Assembly (NCBI RefSeq): GCF_007859855.1
Contig: NZ_SJPK01000002.1
Span: forward strand, 646,286-710,285
Source: Allorhodopirellula solitaria
GTDB lineage: Bacteria; Planctomycetota; Planctomycetia; Pirellulales; Pirellulaceae
Direction of reading: 5' to 3'
DNA length: 64,000 nt
Position 1 is the stretch's first letter. Each line of letters begins with the position of its first letter. A model generated the notes under the pieces. The model had not been told where the DNA came from and made no database searches. It was given only the letters and a program-made list of their open reading frames with translations. This document shows positions 1 to 8,805 of the stretch, one piece after another. Position numbers and translations under genes: made by a program.

Positions 1-647
1 ATCGCACTCATCGTCGCTACCACTTGCGTCGTCGAGCCCGAGAGATCTTCGCAATCGCTGATTAGGATCGGCGATTTCTCAGTCAGTATCTCATCGGCGT
101 CACGCGAACGCGGCAGCGACGCCGATAACGGAGAAGGCGCGCTTTGTGGCGAGAAACAGCGGCAAACGCGATCAATTCCCAACCAACGCGTAAGAAGGAC
201 GCCGTGAAGAGAAGGCTCCCTCAGCCACAGTATTCGCCAACCCGCCGACAAAGTGCTCTGTCCCCACGTTCTGTCTCGGCCTCCAACAACATGCGGGAAA
301 ATTACAGGGTCATTTCGCGATTGACAGCCAATTCGTTTACCAGGCCCTGGGAGAACGTCCTCGCATACCGCCGCAGCCACTTCGGGAACCAAACCCGGTC
401 GCTCTCCCCCACGCCATCGGCAGACGCCACCGCGATCTCAAACTTCCAAAGTGTCATCAGAATGATCCTTCGAGTTAGCGAGCTTGCTTTTGCGGCCCGA
501 GAAGACTATCGTCAACTACCACCACAGCGGCCTGCGGGGTATGGGGCAAACACCCCCACTCACCCAGGTCGTATTGGCAAAATTCCCGAATACGACCCTA
601 CTGACAAGGGTTGAAGCTATTGTTCCGCTATTAAAGTTCACTTTTGA
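1..647. other. Region without a convincing gene
   Basis: I see no ORF here with coding character. The open frame at 144-614 is rich in Arg, Ser and Pro, has no recognisable motif and overlaps a second unrelated frame, which fits non-coding or decayed sequence. The stretch lies immediately upstream of a small hypothetical gene with an attC-like hairpin behind it, so it could be the remains of another cassette, but I found no second attC-like stem here. Confidence 0.4.
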
Positions 648-989
648 ATGCTGTGGAAACACTCAGAACCGAAACCCGTACAGACATCGATTCAACTTGA
701 TGACGATGGATTCACGATCAGAGGGAGCAATGCGGCTCGCGTGGACTGGATCACCGTGTCGCGAATCGTCGCTTATAAGGTGGACCTGTGGGACGTCGAT
801 TTGATCTGCATTGCATTTACTTTGGAATCCGAGGAAGTTTCGATTGAAACAACTGAGGCGGACCATGGTTGGAAACCGATGATCGCGGAATTGGAAAATC
901 GCTTTGATGTGAGCGACGACTGGTGGTCGAAGGTTGCGTTTCCGGCATTTGAAGGCAATTGGACGATCTTGTGGGCGCGGAGCCGTTGA
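648..989 (+). CDS. Small hypothetical protein, possible integron cassette gene
   Basis: A 113-residue acidic soluble protein with no signal peptide or membrane segment. The composition (alternating hydrophobic strands, Trp-rich, Asp/Glu-rich) looks like a real small alpha/beta protein, and the ATG at 648 is the natural start. I do not recognise the family; the size, acidity and Trp content recall immunity-type or cassette-encoded proteins, which is only an impression. It is followed about 70 bases later by a long imperfect hairpin with extrahelical bases that resembles an integron attC site, so the gene plus hairpin may form one mobile cassette. The antisense frame over the same bases is judged a shadow. 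Confidence 0.6.
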   Translation: MLWKHSEPKPVQTSIQLDDDGFTIRGSNAARVDWITVSRIVAYKVDLWDVDLICIAFTLESEEVSIETTEADHGWKPMIAELENRFDVSDDWWSKVAFPAFEGNWTILWARSR

Positions 990-1059
990 AACGACTTGCA
1001 TGCTACGATGCCTTCCAATGTTCAATAACTTATCATCGCCGTCTGCGAACCGGATGCGG

Positions 1060-1145
1060 AACCAACGGATGCACCGCAGATCCGGTGGTGCGTTACTTGG
1101 CCACCGCAACATCTCGCGCCGGATCGCGGTGATCCTTGCCGTTCC
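1060..1145 (+). other. attC-like imperfect hairpin
   Basis: Left arm 1067-1085 reads GGAT(G)CACCGC(A)GATCCGG and pairs perfectly with 1119-1135 except for the two bracketed unpaired bases, both on the same strand. The stem is flanked by AAC (1064-1066) and GTT (1141-1143) and encloses a loop with a second small inverted repeat (ggtgg/ccacc). Integron attC sites are known for this design: AAC/GTT core ends, a conserved imperfect stem and extrahelical bases that set strand choice. The outer R boxes match the usual consensus only at AAC/GTT, so an attC identity is inference. Confidence 0.45.
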
Positions 1146-1191
1146 ATCTGCAAGTATATAATCGATCGCACCTACCGAACTTGGGGATCCT

Positions 1192-2664
1192 ATGGAAATT
1201 GATCTAAACGACGGTACTCTATTTGGAAATGACGCCGCCGAAGATGAAGCGACTGACGTTTTTAACGCTTACTTCTTGCCACGATCTGAAGTCACCGACT
1301 TCATGGACGGCACGATGCAATTTCGATTTCTCCGCGCCTATCGTGGTGAAGGAAAGTCCGCGATCATCCGTCATGTCTCACATGAGAATGCAGGGGTGGG
1401 AATTTGGGGTACAAAGGTTACCGGATCATCGATTTCGCCGAACATTAGTTCGGCAGATCCGAACGTCTGGAATCGGGAATGGCAGCGTTCAATCTTAAAC
1501 TCGCTTGCTGCTGAGATCGGCCGCAACATTGGATTCGCATGGAGCGATGACGGAATGTCTTTGGTTGAGGAAGCGGAAAGATCTGGTTACAAGCAACGCT
1601 CCTTTGTCTCGTCGATTCTGAGGCGCTTAAAGATTGAGGGAGTACCCGAAATGATAGAGCCGACATCGTCGGCTCATGTTCCGCGCATTCAACGCTATCT
1701 CGACGGACAGGATCCGATATGGCTGTTCGTCGATGACATTGACGAAGACTTTCAAAATACTGATCAATTTCGACAGCGTGTATCAGCATTTTTTTCGGCT
1801 TGCAGGCATCTCGCAAATGCGATTCCGCAACTAGTAATTCGAACTTCCATCCGGCCAAATGTTTGGCGAATTCTTCGTGCACACTCAGAATCGCTTTCCA
1901 AGGTGGATCAATACGCTTTAGACCTCAACTGGACTGAAGGAACGATTCGCGGGATCGTTGCAAAACGAATTGAAGGTTACCTAATAAGAAACAATCGATC
2001 TGAGCTAATTTCCCGGTTCGAAAAGCAGAAAGGACGAGTGCGCGAGGAGTCACTATGCGAACTGGCGTTCGAGAACCCAATGGAATGGGGGTACAACCGT
2101 CAAACAAGTACGCCAAAGCACCGCCACCCATCAACGGTTCTTGCCACTTTATCCAGGCAGCGACCAAGGTGGTTGGTGGAGCTTTGTCGCCTATCTACCA
2201 AGAATCGGCGCAACAGCAAGAATGTCGTCAGTCTCAAGGATATCACGGGAGTTCTAAACGAATTCGGGCGGGAGCGAGTCGAGGATTTAGCCGCAGAGTA
2301 TCGATCTGAGTGTCCTCAGGTTCAAGAAATTATCAACGCATTTGCGGACACAAGTGAAGATTTCACGACGGACCAGTTGATGAAGACGATTAAGGACCGC
2401 GTACTTAACGGCTTGCCTGTAAAGCTGGCGAGTATCGGCAAAGTCACGAAGCCGATGCAAATTGCTGGATTCCTGTACGAGATAGGATTCCTAACGGCAC
2501 GTGAGGATCACAACGACGGGCGGTACACACACTACTCATTTGCGGAGCAACCTGAATTGCTGCACAACCGCACTAATGTCGACAGAGGGCTGTCATGGGA
2601 AATCCACCCAGTTTTCCGCCAGACCCTACGAGTCCGAAACTCCTCTGGAAAGCTGCGAAGATGA
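1192..2664 (+). CDS. P-loop ATPase, Sll1717-like family
   Basis: A 490-residue soluble STAND/AAA-like NTPase. The N-terminal FGNDAAEDE segment leads into a Walker A-type loop RGEGKSA (residues 51-57; the usual first Gly of GxxxxGK[ST] is Ala), then Walker B IWLFVDDIDE (176-185) and a sensor-like strand ending in RTSIRPNVWR (about 217-226). The C-terminal half is helical and charged, ending in a winged-helix-like stretch. This order fits the Sll1717-type P-loop ATPases, which often sit in accessory or defence regions; function is not established. The start ATG follows a GGGGATCC stretch, a weak ribosome site. It stands alone: an attC-like hairpin upstream, repeats downstream, no partner effector next to it. 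Confidence 0.7.
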   Translation: MEIDLNDGTLFGNDAAEDEATDVFNAYFLPRSEVTDFMDGTMQFRFLRAYRGEGKSAIIRHVSHENAGVGIWGTKVTGSSISPNISSADPNVWNREWQRSILNSLAAEIGRNIGFAWSDDGMSLVEEAERSGYKQRSFVSSILRRLKIEGVPEMIEPTSSAHVPRIQRYLDGQDPIWLFVDDIDEDFQNTDQFRQRVSAFFSACRHLANAIPQLVIRTSIRPNVWRILRAHSESLSKVDQYALDLNWTEGTIRGIVAKRIEGYLIRNNRSELISRFEKQKGRVREESLCELAFENPMEWGYNRQTSTPKHRHPSTVLATLSRQRPRWLVELCRLSTKNRRNSKNVVSLKDITGVLNEFGRERVEDLAAEYRSECPQVQEIINAFADTSEDFTTDQLMKTIKDRVLNGLPVKLASIGKVTKPMQIAGFLYEIGFLTAREDHNDGRYTHYSFAEQPELLHNRTNVDRGLSWEIHPVFRQTLRVRNSSGKLRR

Positions 2665-2760
2665 TGGAACCATGGGTATCGGGATAGGGGCCCGGTTACC
2701 CGGGACCCCTCCCACACCACCTAGCATGCGGGACCGCACTAGGCGGTTCGTCGCTTCGGA
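2665..2760 (+). mobile_element. Possible group II intron-associated remnant
   Basis: Directly after the ATPase gene lies GGGGCCCGGTTACCCGGG, then a CACACCACC run, GCATGCGGG and a GGCGGTTCG end. From memory this pattern resembles a conserved structured segment found next to group II intron reverse transcriptase genes. No reverse transcriptase frame is present, so it would be a fragment. The assignment rests on recall only. Confidence 0.3.
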
Positions 2761-2800
2761 GCAAGCTCATTCCATCGGTCTGTTGAAAGCGGCCAAATGA

Positions 2801-3270
2801 AAGCGGCCAAATGGGTCAGGCCTCTTTGATGAACGTTTCGCCCGATGCACTGGACTGAAACGACGCTTCACTAGGACAAGATTAAGGTGTCCGGCACAGA
2901 CCAACCAGGCACTGCACCCGAGATGAGCATTCGAGATGAGCATTCGAGATGAGCATTGAAACGGTAGCCTATCGGTTACCGGTCCAACGTTGCTTCGCTC
3001 CGGCGCAGAGAAGCGGCCAAATGGGTCAGGCCTCTTTGATGAATGTTTCGCCCGATGCACTGGACTGAAACGACGCTTCATTCGAGAAGCGGCCAAATGG
3101 GTCAGGCCTCTTTGATGAATGTTTCGCCCGATGCACTGGACTGAAACGACGCTTCATTCGGACAAGATCAAGGTGTCCGGCACAGATCAACCAGGGACTG
3201 CACCCGTGATGAGCATTGAAACGGCAGCCTATCGGTTGCCGGTCCAATGTCGCTTCGCTCCGGTGCAGAG
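2801..3270. repeat. Tandem long repeat with a 70-bp module
   Basis: A 70-bp module beginning AAGCGGCCAAATGGGTCAGG occurs at 2801-2870, 3011-3080 and 3087-3156 with one or two changes. The first and third copies are followed by a second shared segment (to 3010 and 3270) that contains ACAAGAT[T/C]AAGGTGTCCGGC and ends at a GCAGAG. The two long copies are 210 and 184 bp; the 26-base difference is exactly two extra 13-base units in the first. No coding role is evident. Confidence 0.9.
2920..2958. repeat. 13-bp tandem triplication
   Basis: GAGATGAGCATTC is present three times head to tail (the last copy ends in G). The equivalent place in the second long repeat (near 3208) has one copy, so this is a local slippage expansion. 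Confidence 0.9.
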
Positions 3271-3339
3271 GTTTGCTTATACCCCAATCGGTACCGGACA
3301 CCCTAATCTCGGACGGTACGGGACACCCTAATCGTCGGC

Positions 3340-3450
3340 CATGCTGGGACCTGCGACCCACGTCGGGGTCGACGTTCCACGACCAACGAGACGCCGTAGG
3401 CGGCGCTGCGCCGACCTACGGCTATTCTCTTCAACGCCTCCGGCGCAGGA
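3340..3450. repeat. Dispersed repeat fragment
   Basis: Contains CGGGGTCGACGTTCCACGA and, near 3420-3440, CTATTCTCTTCAACGCCTCC. Close relatives in inverse orientation occur at 24060-24230 (GGAGGCGTTGAAGAAAATAG and CGGGGTCGACGCTCCA), so this is a copy of a non-coding dispersed element of this genome. Boundaries are approximate. Confidence 0.6.
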
Positions 3451-3503
3451 AGACTTGCGGGGCTCAACAGCTCGTCGCCGCCTGTTGGTTACCCACAACC
3501 AGA

Positions 3504-3642
3504 TCCCCTGTCAGCTTGTCTGACAGAAATCCTCGTTTTGTGATTAGAAAGATTGAGCGTTCACCGCACTGCCGTGTAGGCTTGCCCCGCATGACAGCAA
3601 AAACTGTCGGCTTGGTTTCCTGTCAGACAAGCTGACAGGGGA
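3504..3642. repeat. Perfect 23-bp inverted repeat made of two palindromes
   Basis: Bases 3504-3526 and 3620-3642 are perfect reverse complements. Each arm is itself a hairpin, CTGTCAG-5 bases-CTGACAG. The 93 bases between have no ORF. The structure resembles a pair of REP palindromes in inverted orientation or a very short MITE. Confidence 0.85.
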
Positions 3643-3877
3643 ACGCGTGTCGACGTCGCGGGCTTCTAATTTCAAAACATCGCTTCCCGTGTGACAAGCA
3701 CACGGGGGAGCAGACTTATGGGGAAACGACTCGTCGCCTCCTGGTCATTACCCACAAGCATTCCGAAATCTAACCCCGGACTCGCGTCCGAGGCTACAAC
3801 CTGCCACCGCTTGGGACGTCGATTTAATTATTGCATAATTTGTAGGTAATTTCTCGGGGCCGAGCCAAGTGTCCTGA

Positions 3878-4086
3878 GTCCCGAAAGGGACGGAAGCACT
3901 CTGCCGGGGACGCAAGTCCCCGGAATACAGGAGAACAACGAGCCAAAGTCCCGAAGGGACGACAGCCAAACCGAAATGGGCGTGCTGTCTTGCCGCTGCT
4001 GTCGCCCCTACCGGGGCTGAGTCGGAAACTGCAGGCTGGACCGGGGACTGACGTCCCCGGCAGAGTGCTGCCGTCCCTATCGGGAC
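3878..4086. repeat. Cluster of GTCCC/GGGAC hairpins
   Basis: Hairpins lie at 3878-3891 (GTCCC-gaaa-GGGAC), 3904-3923 (CCGGGGAC-4-GTCCCCGG), 3948-3960 (GTCCC-gaa-GGGAC), 4041-4060 (CCGGGGAC-4-GTCCCCGG) and 4073-4086 (GTCCC-tatc-GGGAC), with a further GCCCC/GGGGC stem near 4003-4017. They form an approximate mirror order. They lie upstream of the large membrane protein gene; no T-run follows them, so they are not simple terminators. Confidence 0.85.
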
Positions 4087-4309
4087 TATACACAATGGCT
4101 GGCAAGCCCATGCCGACATCCAATGGACACGTCCGGTGGAAAAGCGTCAGTAATTAATGCGACGTCCCTCGCGGTTACGGAACGAAAGCAGCGCCATCCA
4201 ATGTGACGTCAACGCCAACTTTTTTGACAGCCGCGGCGCAGCGCCCGCCCGTCTGCGGGCACTGGGGAGTCAATGCACTTCCCACTCTCACGCCCGCAGG
4301 TCAACGGCC

Positions 4310-7300
4310 ATGGCTACCGATGCAAAACCAAGCGATCTCACTCCACCGCCTCCTCACCCGAATCAGTCCAAGTCGATACTTGAGCGGCTGATCGACAGCT
4401 TTTTACAGGAATCGAGCATCCAGTGGATGCTCGTGGTGGGGGCGGCGATCATCTCGGCGTCCTCTTTGATGCTGGTGACTCGCCAGTGGACGAGCCTGCC
4501 GGTCACGCTGAAGTTTCTCACGATCTTGGGTTACACCGCAGTAAATTACGCGGCGGCTGAATACTGTGGGCGGCGGATGCGGCTGCATACGACCGCGCAG
4601 GTGCTCCGCTGCCTGACGATCATCTTGATCCCCATCGGGTTTCTCTCTCTGGCCTGGCTGACCGGTGACGCGGTATCGCTGAGCAATTCAGCGCTGACGC
4701 TGTTGCTACTCGTTCCCGCGACGGGATTCATGGTATTCGCTGCGGACCGCATCTTTTCACACTGGTTGCACGGTCGACAGCACGCCTTCGTCGCTGCCTA
4801 CATGATGCTGTGCCTGGCTGGTGCGATGCCGGTGATCAACACCACTTGGTTGGCCGTGTTGTTCTCAACCGGTTTTTGGTTGGTGATGACCATCGGGGTG
4901 GTCAAAGTGAACCGCCACGTTTTTTGGCTGACCGAGGAACAACGCCTACCGCGCGTCTTCGGCTTCCTGCCCATTATCATCCTGGCCTCTCAGTGCGTGG
5001 TCTTGCTACTGACGAAAACACTCGATGCGGTCCCGTTTCACTGGCTCGGCCTGGGGCTCGTGATGATGGCGGCGACCGTTCTGATGACGACGAAATCGAT
5101 TGTGGATGTGTTCCGGCAACGCACCGGTGATCTGGTTCATCCGCTGCCCTGGTCGATCATGACGCCCCTGCTGGCCGGGCTGATGCTGACGGCAGCGGGT
5201 GTGCTGTTCTCCTTCCATGGATTCTCGTTTACCGGATCGGCCACGCGTGCCGTCGTGCCGACTGCAACCATCGCGGCGGGCTTGATGTTCACCATCGCCC
5301 GCGATACCCGCCACCGCAGTTTCGTCTGGGTCGGTTTGATCCTCGTCACCGTCGCCTATCAATCTTGCCCCACGTTGTTGGGTGATCTCGTCGGAGCAAT
5401 GAAAGCGGGAGCGGCCTCGGCCGTTGACGAGGACCGGCTACCGATTGCGTTCTACGGCTTGACCTACCTGCCGCTGCTGATTGGATTCGCGCTGGCGAGC
5501 CGCTGGGCGGGCCGGCGAGGGCTGCGCGAGTTTCAGATCCCACTCAAGCGGTTTGTTAGCGTGGTCTCGGTGGCGTTGCTCGCGCTATCGCTGACCAACC
5601 TGAAGGCAGCCTTCATTGTCAGTGCGATCGGCTCCGTCGCGTTTCTTTTCGACAGTATCATGTTTCGTGATCGCCGGTTCATGCTGGCTTCGATCGGAGC
5701 CCTCATCCTTGCCGTCGCCTCAGCGGTCCCCTTCGCCGCTGCCATGGACCTCGCCGACCTCGGGTCTCGATGGTCGTATGTCGCCCTGGGCGTGCTCGGA
5801 CTCGCCATGAGCAGCCTGCCGATGTTGGATCGTTTTCTCAGCAGCTCTTGCTTTGAGGATCGCCAACCGGTGGCCTGGTTCTCGATCGTCGGCCAAGCCA
5901 TCTCAGTGACGATTAGCGTCCTCTCGATGGGAGCGATTCTGACCCGCGGGAGCATGGCGACCCTGCCCCAGCTCGATGCCCTCGATGGGGTCGTCCTCAG
6001 CGTCGTGCTGACGTCTTTGTGTGTCTTTACTCTACATTGGCGGAACTACCTCAGCGGGGTGTGGATGTGGGTGATCGCACTGACGTCGGTGGGACTCTAC
6101 GCTGCGAAGCTGGTCCCCAGCGAGCCGGAATTTTTGGGCTGGCTCGCCGGCGGCACTGGCGTCATCGCTTTGGCTGCCTACTGCATTTTACGTCACCTGC
6201 GCATCGACGCATCCAACCAAAGGTTCTTGGCATACTCGACTCGCGAGATCAACTTTCGCTGCCCCACGCGGCTGGCGTCGGTCCTGCTTCCGCTAGCCGA
6301 TCTGACGCTCGCGGTCTTTGCCACACTCGCGAGCACCTACTTCTTGCCTTCCCTGCTGTGGGCAACGATCACACTCGACGTCACTGTGTTGCCTCTGGGA
6401 TGGGCGTGGGTCTGTGCCGTCATCGCGGTGGCTGCGATTCTGTTTCGCAGTTCACTGGCAACAGCGACAACCCTGTTCTTCGCTCCCGTCGTGGCGGGCA
6501 TCAGCTTGGGCCTCCTGGTCCCACACTGGTTCCATTACGAAATGCTGCCGCTGGTCTATGCAGTGAGCTCGGCGATACCGCTCGCGTTGGCAGTGCGGAA
6601 CGATCGTGTTAACCGTCCGTTGGTCCTCCGCCTCAGTTCCGCCTGGCTGGTGGTGATCGCGCCGCTGGCGATTGCCTATGTTTCCCCGCTCGTACTGGCC
6701 GGCTCTATCGTCGCGACCTTCACGCTGTTGGTGGTGTACCGTGACTTCGCCAAGGACCTGGCCAAACATCGGACTGGGTTAGCGATCCTGGCGAGCGTTC
6801 AAGGGATTCAGTCGGCATCCATGCTCGCTGGCTTTCGTGGATTCATCGTCGAGTTGCCCACCAGTCCCCTGCTGGTTCCTGCTTGCGTTTGGATGCTGGC
6901 GGCTGCTGTGATCGCAGTAATCGCGGTGCAGGCCAGTGAATCGAAGCTGGAGGCGGCGACGAGTCGCCATTGGGGGCTCGTCTTGCGAGTCTTCGCTGTC
7001 CTGTTCTTTCTCGTTTGCTTGGCATCGAATCAAATTGTAGGCTACCAACGAGCGATCATCATCGCATCCTTGATCGCTTCCGTGCTCGCCGAGGGACATG
7101 CCGCCCTGCGTCGACAAGTTGAAGGGCATGTGTGGGCGATGGGCGCCGTCGCCGGATTGATGGTGGCGTGGTTCCACTGGCACCAACAGATTTCCGTGCC
7201 CCACGGGTTGTTGCGGTTGCTATGCGTCGTCGCGGCAGCAGGATTGCTGACTTTCGCTCATCGCTGCAACAAGCATTCCCGCTTTCATATCTTTGTTCGC

Positions 7301-7954
7301 ACCGCGACCATCGCGGGCCTGACCATGCCGCTCGTCTCGGCGGTGTGGAGTCTGTGGGAGACGGCTCACGGACCGACCGAACTGCTGATTGTTTTCGGCG
7401 CGGCGGCAACTTGGTTTGTCCATGGCCGCCTGCATCAGGCACGGCAGTACGTGGTGGGCGCTGCAGTGATGCTCAACGTTGGTTTGAGCACATTGTTTGC
7501 ATCGTGGTCATTGACCGATCCTCAAATGTATCTGATCCCGATCGGATTGACCGTGATCGGGTTGGTCGAACTGCTTCGCACAGACATTCCCGAATCGGCT
7601 CACGACCCACTGCGTTACCTCGGCGGCCTGGCCATCTTGGTTTCGCCTTGTTTCGCCATCCTCGGTGGCAGTTGGTTGCACATCGCCTCGCTGATGATTT
7701 TATCCGTTTTGGTGATTTTGCTCGCAATCGGATTGCGGCTACGGGCACTGATTCATGTAGGTGCCGCGTTCTTGTGCGTCGACCTGGTGGCGATGGTGAT
7801 TCGATCGACGATCGATCAACCCGGAATGCTCTGGGTGGTCGGACTGGCTGTCGGAGCATCGGTCATCGCGATCGGTGCGGTGTGTGAGCACTATCGAGAG
7901 AGCTTGCTCAGCCGCATCCGCATGCTCAGCGATGAGCTGGCGACCTGGCACTAA
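4310..7954 (+). CDS. Giant polytopic membrane protein
   Basis: A 1,214-residue protein from the ATG at 4310; the frame is open back to 4157, but the extra residues are Arg-rich and lack the hydrophobic pattern. After a short Pro-rich N-terminus (PPPPHP) the rest is almost continuous hydrophobic segments, probably thirty or more membrane helices broken by short loops such as RFSH/RRHGR-type basic turns. No catalytic motif is visible. The overall look matches the very long predicted membrane proteins of the DUF2157/DUF2339 style, but I cannot assign a family. It lies 72 bases upstream of pspA on the same strand, so the two may be co-transcribed, which would fit an envelope role. Confidence 0.75.
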   Translation: MATDAKPSDLTPPPPHPNQSKSILERLIDSFLQESSIQWMLVVGAAIISASSLMLVTRQWTSLPVTLKFLTILGYTAVNYAAAEYCGRRMRLHTTAQVLRCLTIILIPIGFLSLAWLTGDAVSLSNSALTLLLLVPATGFMVFAADRIFSHWLHGRQHAFVAAYMMLCLAGAMPVINTTWLAVLFSTGFWLVMTIGVVKVNRHVFWLTEEQRLPRVFGFLPIIILASQCVVLLLTKTLDAVPFHWLGLGLVMMAATVLMTTKSIVDVFRQRTGDLVHPLPWSIMTPLLAGLMLTAAGVLFSFHGFSFTGSATRAVVPTATIAAGLMFTIARDTRHRSFVWVGLILVTVAYQSCPTLLGDLVGAMKAGAASAVDEDRLPIAFYGLTYLPLLIGFALASRWAGRRGLREFQIPLKRFVSVVSVALLALSLTNLKAAFIVSAIGSVAFLFDSIMFRDRRFMLASIGALILAVASAVPFAAAMDLADLGSRWSYVALGVLGLAMSSLPMLDRFLSSSCFEDRQPVAWFSIVGQAISVTISVLSMGAILTRGSMATLPQLDALDGVVLSVVLTSLCVFTLHWRNYLSGVWMWVIALTSVGLYAAKLVPSEPEFLGWLAGGTGVIALAAYCILRHLRIDASNQRFLAYSTREINFRCPTRLASVLLPLADLTLAVFATLASTYFLPSLLWATITLDVTVLPLGWAWVCAVIAVAAILFRSSLATATTLFFAPVVAGISLGLLVPHWFHYEMLPLVYAVSSAIPLALAVRNDRVNRPLVLRLSSAWLVVIAPLAIAYVSPLVLAGSIVATFTLLVVYRDFAKDLAKHRTGLAILASVQGIQSASMLAGFRGFIVELPTSPLLVPACVWMLAAAVIAVIAVQASESKLEAATSRHWGLVLRVFAVLFFLVCLASNQIVGYQRAIIIASLIASVLAEGHAALRRQVEGHVWAMGAVAGLMVAWFHWHQQISVPHGLLRLLCVVAAAGLLTFAHRCNKHSRFHIFVRTATIAGLTMPLVSAVWSLWETAHGPTELLIVFGAAATWFVHGRLHQARQYVVGAAVMLNVGLSTLFASWSLTDPQMYLIPIGLTVIGLVELLRTDIPESAHDPLRYLGGLAILVSPCFAILGGSWLHIASLMILSVLVILLAIGLRLRALIHVGAAFLCVDLVAMVIRSTIDQPGMLWVVGLAVGASVIAIGAVCEHYRESLLSRIRMLSDELATWH

Positions 7955-8026
7955 GGACAGCGTCAGCCGTGGATTCACTCAAGATTTCAGATTGATTTTA
8001 CCCCTTCCCCTTTTCGGAGAGTTCCC

Positions 8027-8707
8027 ATGAAATGGTTTTCCCAGTTTAGTTTGATCATGCGTTCGAACGTCACCTCGCTGTGCGAGAGCGTCGAGAACCC
8101 CGAGCGGATGCTGCACCAACTCATCCTCGACATGCAGGACGAACTCGCTCGTGTGAAGCGATCGGTGGCCGAGGCGATCGCCGATGAGATCATGATGCGA
8201 AAGACCGTCGAGCGCGAACAGGCCGAAGTGCAGGTGTGGTCCGACCGCGCCGCCGCAGCGGTCAAACGCAGCGACGACGAGTCAGCCAAGGCGGCGATCA
8301 AGCAGCAGATGGCGGCCAAGAACCGGGCCGACCAGTATGCTCGAGAGCACGCCGCCCAAGCACTCGAAGTTCACAAACTGCAGGACTCCGTCCGCAGCCT
8401 CGAAGACAAGATTCGCCAGGCCAAGCAAAAGAAGACGCTTCTGAGTGCGAAGTTGGCACGGGCCTCCTCGACGAACAAAATCAACTCGGTCATCGATCGA
8501 GCCGACAGCCAATCCGCCTTTGCCCAGTTCAACCGGTTGCAAGAGCGGGTCGACCGCGAGGAAGCCGTCAGCGAAGCGTGGCAGCGTCTCGATGGTGAAC
8601 AGAGCGAATGCGACGACCTGCAACGACGCTTCGAGCAAGAGGAGCAGGAACAGCAACTCAGTGATGAGCTCGAAAGCCTCAAGGCGCGGATGCAATCAAC
8701 GGATTAA
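8027..8707 (+). CDS. pspA: PspA/IM30 family phage-shock protein
   Basis: 226 residues, almost entirely charged alpha-helical coiled coil, with the PspA/IM30 signature ENPERMLHQLILDMQDEL near residues 24-41 in place of the family ENPEKMLxQ pattern. PspA/IM30 proteins are ESCRT-III-like and polymerise on stressed membranes. The N-terminus (MKWFSQFSLIMRSNV) fits the amphipathic membrane-binding helix. A TTTCGGAGAG ribosome site precedes the ATG. It sits just downstream of the giant membrane protein gene. The C-terminal tail is short and ends in Gln/Glu-rich sequence, as usual for non-proteobacterial members. Confidence 0.9.
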   Translation: MKWFSQFSLIMRSNVTSLCESVENPERMLHQLILDMQDELARVKRSVAEAIADEIMMRKTVEREQAEVQVWSDRAAAAVKRSDDESAKAAIKQQMAAKNRADQYAREHAAQALEVHKLQDSVRSLEDKIRQAKQKKTLLSAKLARASSTNKINSVIDRADSQSAFAQFNRLQERVDREEAVSEAWQRLDGEQSECDDLQRRFEQEEQEQQLSDELESLKARMQSTD

Positions 8708-8756
8708 GCAGGTCGAGAAAACCCATCCGCGTCACTCTTCTGAGCAGATGGCGATT

Positions 8757-8805
8757 TAGAAAATAGCCGGTGGTTTGAGCGTCAGCGATCACCACCGGGA
8801 AGGCC
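8757..8805. repeat. Dispersed repeat fragment
   Basis: GAAAATAGCCGGTGGT followed by CACCACCGG matches the segment near 24091-24127 with a few changes; the GCCGGTGGT/ACCACCGG arms form a hairpin between pspA and the convergent methyltransferase gene. It may double as a transcription barrier here. Confidence 0.7.

Noticed and set aside
7132-7887. 251-residue Arg-rich ORF
   Set aside because: Overlaps the giant membrane protein gene in another frame and is dominated by Arg and Pro codons, typical of a GC-rich shadow.
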